A DNA stretch of 64,000 bases from contig OY754979.1 in the NCBI GenBank assembly GCA_963576475.1, forward strand, positions 24,721,034 through 24,785,033. The letters are read 5' to 3'. Below, one piece after another: positions 57,456-64,000 of this stretch. Within the stretch, counting starts at the first letter, position 1; the number at the start of each line of letters is the position of its first letter. A model generated the notes under the pieces. It was not told the DNA's origin and did not search any database. It saw only the letters and a list, made by a program, of their open reading frames with translations. A program made the position numbers and the translations under genes. Origin of the DNA: Molanna angustata. Its lineage: Eukaryota > Arthropoda > Insecta > Trichoptera > Molannidae.

Positions 57456-57624
57456 AAAAATCGTTTCAACATTTTGATTATAAATTAAATTTATAATCAA
57501 AATAGTTCCAGAGGTTAGATTTATAGTTTAATTTTGATAAAAAACGAAAAAGAAGTTTTTGATTTTTGATTAGTTAAGGTTAAGTATAATTTTTTGTGGC
57601 GAAAGGCACAAAATACCACAAGGG

Positions 57625-57765
57625 CGGCCACCTTACAGATGAATGGATAACATCAAAAGATTTTTTGGACCCCAGTGTATGGGAGTCTCACAGGAAAGTA
57701 GAGTAGGATATGTGAGGCTCATGTCCTGCTGTGGGCAAACACGGGCTGATGATAATGATGTTATC
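57625..57765 (+). mobile_element. RTE-like LINE 3' end
   Basis: 'gtgtatgggagtctcacagg', 'ggatatgtgaggctcatgtc', 'gggcaaacacgggctgatga', with an (ATG)-type end. I recognise this 3' terminus as recurrent in arthropod RTE elements. Confidence 0.5.
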
Positions 57766-57769
57766 TTTA

Positions 57770-59218
57770 TGTAAAATATTTTTAATATTTTTACTGCTGA
57801 TCAAAAAGTGGTGTAAATATCAAAATGTCGTTAAATGATAAAACGTACAAATGGAGGTACGAATTTATTTTAAAATCGTTTCGAATCAGCTGGCAATACT
57901 ATGGCCATAGAATTTTTCCCGCCTTTTGTGACGCGTGGAGTGCGCAATGGCGGTCGATTGAATGAAAAACGCGTGACCGCCAATATTTTAAGGATATTAA
58001 AATGTCGGCTATTCACAACGATTAGATTTATCTCTGTACAGTGGATGTTTTACGAATTGCGAGATCTTTTGTGAGGCATTCGACGATGCGTCGCTATGGG
58101 GGTCTGCCAAGAAACAATTAAAATGATGTACATAAATGGCGATAATATACGGAGATTCTTCTTAGAGACTTTGTGAATACGATTGATACGACAAAGTGAT
58201 ATATTTTTGATTGAAACATGAAATGTGCTTTAATATTTGTAGTGTTGTATTGTCACAAATGTAGGTTCTTGGGATAATACGAAACTTTGATAAAATACCT
58301 CTTTTTAATGAACTATACTTAATCGAATATTTGACTTTTTATAACTTTGCACATATTCAGCTTTAAAAATATTCTTAAAATTCTAAAAAAATTAAATTTG
58401 AAAATATTTGATATACATTCACAATAGCACAAGCAAGTAACCAAGCCAAAAATGAACATGTAATTATGGCGCAGTACAGGGGTGATATCTGTGCGTGAGC
58501 ATTGTCACATCATGTACAAGGACTGTTGATTTCATATTTTACAAAAATAAAACTATTTCTCAGTATATGGCGTTACAAAAAGGATTCTTTATTACCTACT
58601 TCAGTTCTAATTATTAAAATATATAGAACTTTCAAAATTGCATAGATTAGAGAACTCAATAAAAAGGCATAATGTAAACCAGCTGATGACAGGTCGAAAG
58701 CCCTGTAGATGCCTTGAGTTCCTAGTTCTCCTATAATATTCCAACTTCGTCACTATTCGTAAAAAATTTGTGAAACTATTCTAGTTGTAACATGTATTAT
58801 ATGTAGGTACTATTTATCCCGAGAGAATTTTTAGATCTGTTCTGCGCAGGTACGCCCACCTAAAAATATTTCGGCCAATAATATCATTCTTATAGAGAGG
58901 GTAGTGGAGTTGTTAGGTCTGTTATATACGCGCAGTAGGTAGGTATATTGGTTTGTCTCTCGGGAAAAATAATATAAATGGAGTAGACGTACATACACTG
59001 GTGATAATAATCATATGCAAGATCAAGTTTATCACACCAAGTCTTAATCTTGCAAAATCATTAACACCAATAACACTCACTTAATCTTGGCATTGGTCAT
59101 GAGCTTGCTGCAAAAACTATTAATTTTTCCATAGAATATATCCTACCTCCTCAATCCTAATAGTTTGTCTTTCAATACTGGCGAGTGTATTGCGTGTCAA
59201 ATATTAACTGATACCAAC
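57770..59218. other. sim intron, part near 57930-58100 CpG-richer
   Basis: A GC-richer patch at about 57915-57985 contains a 7-bp inverted pair 'ggcggtc'/'gaccgcc' around 'aaaaacgcgt'. No ORF. Otherwise AT-rich and unassigned. Confidence 0.4.
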
Positions 59219-59434
59219 CTTGTACCCTGAAGTAGTTAGTCCAGCGTTTCTCTTAGCCAACACACATTTCATCCTTATGAAAAATGCCCTTTCGCATTCA
59301 AGGTCCAGTCGATGGGCTGGCTGTGAAGGAGGTGGTGGAGCACACGCACCAGGTCCTGCACTTAACACTGCAGACATCTCTTCATGGTCCGCTGGATGGA
59401 TGTATTCGTAAATTGAGTTTCCAGTCAACTCCAC
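59219..59434 (-). CDS. sim: single-minded, PAS-A exon
   Basis: The acceptor 'gtatatcag' ends at 59435, and the donor AAG|gttggt is at 59219. 72 codons: [20 protein letters not shown], a Pro/Ala-rich insert ([13 protein letters not shown]), [20 protein letters not shown] and a final GYK that joins VIHCSGYLK of the exon at 49995. '[18 protein letters not shown]' and '[17 protein letters not shown]' identify Sim PAS-A. Sim with Tango (ARNT) is the master regulator of the insect ventral midline. Exons for bHLH and early PAS-A are not in the window. Confidence 0.97.
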
Positions 59435-60024
59435 CTGATATACAAAAATAATATAATTGTAGAAGCATATTTCCTTTAAATCCCTTCCATGCCATTGTCC
59501 CCTCACCGATGTATGAGAATTGTCACTTGTCAAAATAATTTTGGGTGACAATAAGTGTCAAGAAAGAAATTAACCAGTACAAGTTTGAAGACCACTGCGT
59601 GTGGATGTGTGCACAGAAAAAATAATCAGTGAACCAGGAGTATAGAAGCATCGGTGAGATAGTTTAAAAATACAGTCCACTACCTACCATCTAATACCCA
59701 TCACCTGATGTTTTCTACATAATATTTAGGCCCTTCTAACCGAATTTGAAGTGTTTTTTTTGTGTTATTTGTTGCGAATTCTGCATGTTGCGGTGGTTTC
59801 AAATAGTAATTTGTAGGTACTCAATTTTGTTACAATATTATGGTGATTAATTATCACATAATATTATTTTGTGATTATTGTGAGGTATAATAAGGTACCA
59901 TATTAATGTTAATAACATTATTGTGAATGCAGTCGGGTAGAATAAAATACCACATTATTATTGATACAGTGAATTTGTGTTTGCATGCAATTATAGTTTA
60001 TAAGTATAAGTTTAAAGTTTTAAA
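59435..60024. other. sim intron and probable 5' region of the BEL/Pao element
   Basis: AT-rich, with internal near-repeats ('ggtaccatattaatgttaat' and 'aataccacattattattgat'). The LTR and primer-binding site are expected here but I could not delimit them. Confidence 0.4.
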
Positions 60025-63000
60025 ATGGCTGATAACATTAAAGCAAGGATGTTAAATGCTATTTCTAGAATTAGGAATACGTATGAATTAAGAGATCTGT
60101 GTGAAAAAGGAAATATTGAACAAGATGAAATATTTTTAGCTAGATGTCAGAGAGTTGACGAATGGTATAAATTGGTCAATGAATTAAGTGACAGCTTGAT
60201 TGGAATATATACTGATACCAAATGTGATACAGCATTAAAGGAATTGAGTGAAATAATTCAGAAATGTGACATTATGTATTTTGAAATAATGAGAATTAAA
60301 AATCGTTTATCTAATGGTGTGAAAATAAATGCAACTGATGTATGTAATAAAATTCAGAGAGCTCCTATAATAAATTTACCTGTTTTTGATTCCAACGTCG
60401 AAAATTGGAATTCGTTTCATGACATGTTTGTGTCATTGATTCATGATAATATTGGATATACAGACATAGAAAAATTTCATTATTTGCGAACGTCCATAAA
60501 GGGATTTGCATCAACATTTGTTAATTTACCACTGATTAGTGATAATTATAATATTGCTTGGAATACATTGTGTGGACATTATACTAATACAAGATTACAA
60601 TTTGAATATTACATGAATAAAATGTTTCAATGCAAATCTTTAGTTGGTGAAAATGTAGGGCAATTAAGCGAATTATATCATACATTTAATGAAAATATAT
60701 TAGCTCTGTCAAATATGAAATGTGAAAAAATGTTAGATCAGGTATGGGGATTCATATTTATTAACAAATTGGATGAATCTACACGTCGAATAGTGGAAAG
60801 TAGATTAGATATTCAGGAAATTCCTTCAATAAATAGAATATTTGAAATAATTCGAAGTCAATTGCAAGTATTAAAATTTTCACGTCAGAGTAATTCACAA
60901 GTAAAGCGTAATAATTATAATCATAAATCAGACAAAGGGTTTGTAGGTAGTATTCGCCAACTTGAATGCTATATGTGTAAGGGTAGTCATACGACACACA
61001 ATTGTGACACATTTATTAATAAAACTGTATCAGAGAGAAAGGATATTGTCTCTAAATTGAAATTATGTTTTTGTTGTTTTGGAAAACATCTGATAAAGGA
61101 TTGTAAGTCTAACAAAAAGTGTCAAACTTGTGATAGGAAACATAATGTTTTATTGCATACTGATAATTCATCGGTAGTAGGTATATGCCATAAAGGGATT
61201 CGGGGTAATGAATCTATTGGTCAAGTGATATTAGGAACAATTATAGGATATGTCCAGGGAAAAGATGGGCAATTTTATAAGGCCAAGTGTTTAGTTGATT
61301 CTGGAAGTCAGGTTACTTTGATGTCTGGGAAGTTTTGTAAGAATATAGGATTATATACAAAAGGGCATTCTGTATCATTGACAACGCTGTCTTCTACTAA
61401 TATTGATGTAAAGGGTTCTATGCAATTTTGTTTATTTAATAATAAATATAACAAGTCGCTATTTGTAAAGAGTGTAGTGGTGGATGCGCTTCCATCAAAC
61501 TTGCCTAGGAGAGATTTATCTCATCAGTGTAGAGTTTTGACTCAAGATTTGGAATTGGCAGATAATGAATTTTGGAAAAGCAGTAATATTGATATATTAT
61601 TAGGTGCTGACATGTATGGAAAATTGTTTACAGGAAATTGTAAAAAAATATCAGAAGATTTATATGCATTTGAGACCATATTTGGGTTTGTAATTTTAGG
61701 TCAAGATTTTGTACATGATAACAATGAGTTGTTAACATGTTTTGTATCATCTGATGTGTTAGATGAAAAATTAAAAGGGTTTTGGGAAATAGAAGAGGTA
61801 AACACAGTATCAAGTAGTAGGAAAATGTCACATTCGGATGAGGAATGTGTTCAGTTATACAATGATTTACATTATCGTAATGACGACGGTAGATTTGTAG
61901 TACCGCTCTTATTAAAAAAAGATATTCACGTACCATGTGTTGGTACTTTTGGTTTTGCTCTGAAAAGATTAACTAATATGGAAAGAAAATTTTGTAATAA
62001 TTTGGAAATTAAACTTGAATATACAAAGTTCATGAAGGAATATGAGATGTTAGGACACATGAAAGAAGTTCCTTTACAAGGCGATCCGAATGTATATTAT
62101 ATTTCTCATCACTGTGTTCTGAAACCTGATAGTTTATCTACTAAATTGAGAGTTGTTTTTGATGGCAGTTCTAATACGAACGCAACTGGTGCATTAAACA
62201 AATATTTACATGTAGGTCCAAAGTTGCAAAAGGATATAATAGAATTATTGTTAAGGTTTAGAATCTATAAAATCGGGTTTTCTGCTGACATAACTAAAAT
62301 GTATAGACAAATATCTATCAGGCATGAAGATAGAAGATATCAGCATGTATTGTGGCGAGAAGATCCGTCACAACCTGTCAAAGAATATGAGTTATGCACT
62401 GTGACATATGGTTTAGGAAGCTCACTCTATAATGCAATTCAAACAATAAATCAGTTAGCTTTGGATGAAAGTGATAAATACCCATTATGTGCTAAAGCTC
62501 TTCGTGATAGTACATATGTAGATGATATTATATGCGGTGATCATAATGTTGAAGATGCTATTATTTTACGAGATCAGTTGATTACTATTTTACGAAGTGG
62601 TTGTTTTGAATTGTCAAAATGGGCAACTAACTCTCCTGAATTTATTCAAGATTTTAATAAATCTGATAGCAGTGTGATATGTTTTGCTGAAGACAGTAAT
62701 CATATTAAATTATTAGGAATTAAATGGGATTTTGTGAATGATGTTTTTTGTTATCAGGTTAAGAAAATTGATATTAAATATACAAAGCGTATGATTCTAT
62801 CGGTCGTTTCATCTATATATGACCCTGTAGGATGGATCACTCCATTTACATTTTTATTGAAAAGTTTCATTCAAAATTTGTGGAAAATGAAATTGGGATG
62901 GGATGATATTATTCCAGAATCCACGAAAGTGCAGTGGAATAAAATAGTTGATCAAATGTCTTTATTAGAGGAATTTAAATTGAGTAGGTTTTTTGGAACA

Positions 63001-63060
63001 AGCGTTGAAGCGCTGTTTGTTATTTGGTTACTGAGGATAGTAAACAAATATCTCTGGTGA
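60025..63060 (+). mobile_element. BEL/Pao LTR retrotransposon, gag-pol ORF (first part)
   Basis: 1,011 codons from ATG 60025. Gag-like DUF1759 region at residues about 110-290. Zinc knuckle C315-x2-C318-x3-H322-x4-C327 and a second Cys-rich cluster from C348. Retropepsin motif LVDSGSQ at 423-429 (catalytic D425). Reverse transcriptase with D755 in SADITKMY and the YVDD box at 831-834. These are in the standard BEL/Pao order. The frame stops at 63058-63060 because the reading frame changes near 63015. The element is antisense to sim, inside its intron, and has far less CpG than flanking exons. A dead copy. Confidence 0.92.
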
Positions 63061-63395
63061 CTGCCAAGTCTAAGGTTGCTCCAATTAAGATGCAAACGAT
63101 ACCACGCTTGGAGCTCTGTGGTGCATTATTATTATCAAAATTAATTAAATATACTTTATCTGTATTTCAAGATGCAATTATTATAAAGGATGTATATATG
63201 TACACAGATTCTAGTATTGTTTTGTCGTGGCTTAAAACACCATCATATATATTAAAATTATTTGTTGCAAATCGAATAGAACGTATTTGGGAAAACGTGC
63301 CTCATGGAAAATGGTTTCATGTGAGATCTCAATGTAATCCAGCAGATTGTGCATCTAGAGGATTATATCCAGAAGAATTCACACGTTGTGGATAA
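63024..63395 (+). pseudogene. BEL/Pao pol continuation: RNase H segment, frame 2
   Basis: Reads TEDSKQISLVTAKSKVAP, then PRLELCGALLLSKLI, MYTDSSIVLSWL and RSQCNPADCASRGLYP. This is the RNase H and adjoining part of BEL/Pao pol. The block carrying the first catalytic Asp, normally just upstream in the family, is not present in any frame around 63000-63030. That indicates an internal deletion together with the frame change. Ends at a stop at 63393-63395. Confidence 0.85.
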
Positions 63396-64000
63396 ACGGT
63401 CCAGAGTGGCTGTTAGAACCTGTTGACAGATGGCCACGGTGCGATGATTATATTGTACCTGCACAATTGCCAGAATATAAAGGGTTAGTTAATCAATCTA
63501 ATGCTTTAATTTTAGAAGATAAAGATAGATTAGGATTGTATAACATAACTAATAAATATACAAAGTTAACACGTGTAGTAGCTTGGATTTTAAGGTTTAA
63601 AAATAATTGTCTGTTGAATGTTAATAATCGCACTAAAGGAGATTTGGGTAATAGGGAAATGGAAATTAGTTTACAAGCAATTATAAAATATGATCAGAGT
63701 TTACATTTTATGAAGGATATTAATATGTTAAAATACAAAAATCAATGCGATAATCCTCAACTGCAGAAGTTGAATTGTTTTATAGATAAACAGGGACTTG
63801 TCAGAGTGGGCGGAAGAATTAGATATTCTGCACTACCCGATAAAATGAAATTTCCAATATTGTTGCATAAGCATAGTGAGTTTGGAAAAATATTGATAAA
63901 TTATTTTCATATATCATATTTGCATGTGGGTCCCAGATCACTGCAACATTTAATACAACGGAAATATTGGATTGTTTCAGCGAGAAATAGAATTAAGTCT
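63386..64000 (+). pseudogene. BEL/Pao pol continuation: linker and start of integrase, frame 3
   Basis: Open to the right edge (205 codons). LWINGPEWLL, RVVAWILRFKNN, LVRVGGRIRYSAL and ISYLHVGPRSLQHLIQRKYW match the region before the integrase, including the first His of its HHCC zinc site. The switch from the previous frame near 63386 looks like a one-base indel. The rest of the integrase and the 3' LTR lie outside. Confidence 0.85.

Noticed and set aside
60779..61936. Minus-strand ORFs within the BEL/Pao element
   Set aside because: Antisense shadows of the gag-pol frame.

Overview
The window is AT-rich, intron-dominated eukaryotic DNA from an arthropod, most likely a moth or butterfly (Lepidoptera). 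The evidence is GT-AG spliced genes with insect orthologues, many tRNA-headed SINEs, 5'-truncated LINEs, MITEs and DNA transposons, and the frequent 'taggtacctacctac'-type runs seen in lepidopteran genomes. Assignment to Arthropoda is firm; assignment to Lepidoptera is inference. There are no operons, CRISPR arrays, rRNAs or functional tRNA genes; every tRNA-like sequence seen is the head of a SINE.

Two host genes are recognised, and they converge. (1) On the + strand, a mitochondrial [2Fe-2S] ferredoxin of the adrenodoxin/Fdx1 type has its last two coding exons at 5641-5820 and 12844-13000, separated by a 7.0 kb intron. Its transit-peptide exon(s) were not found and may lie left of the window. 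(2) On the - strand, the bHLH-PAS transcription factor single-minded (sim) has five exons at 59219-59434, 49995-50173, 41113-41219, 40297-40444 and 37845-38445 (stop). They cover the second half of PAS-A, the linker, PAS-B and the C-terminal region. All five join in frame at GT-AG sites. The bHLH and early PAS-A exons must lie beyond the right edge. About 24.8 kb between the two stop codons holds no gene I can support.

Layout. 1-5640: LINE scraps, an STPR-repeat ORF, a 48-bp minisatellite and SINEs. 5641-13000: the ferredoxin exons and an intron holding a MITE, a homogeneous 79-bp satellite, and a nest (LINE split by a 2.1 kb DNA transposon, itself carrying a SINE). 13001-37844: intergenic, with a hAT element (8-bp target duplication), a Harbinger-like element with a MADF remnant, a pogo-like element, MITE/SINE composites and dispersed repeats. 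37845-59434: sim, whose introns hold foldback elements, minisatellites, LINEs, and a GC-rich patch with two ACGTG (Sim/Tango-type) motifs. 59435-64000: sim intron holding a broken BEL/Pao retrotransposon that runs off the right edge.

Family names used below are local labels. SINE-1: head with TGGCACAGTTGG, tail with (TTA)n. SINE-2: head with TGGCTCAGTTGG. SINE-3: head with TGGCAGAGCGG. LINE-A: reverse-transcriptase tail ending in a (TATG)n run. M1, M3: MITEs. R1, R2, Z: dispersed repeats of unknown type.
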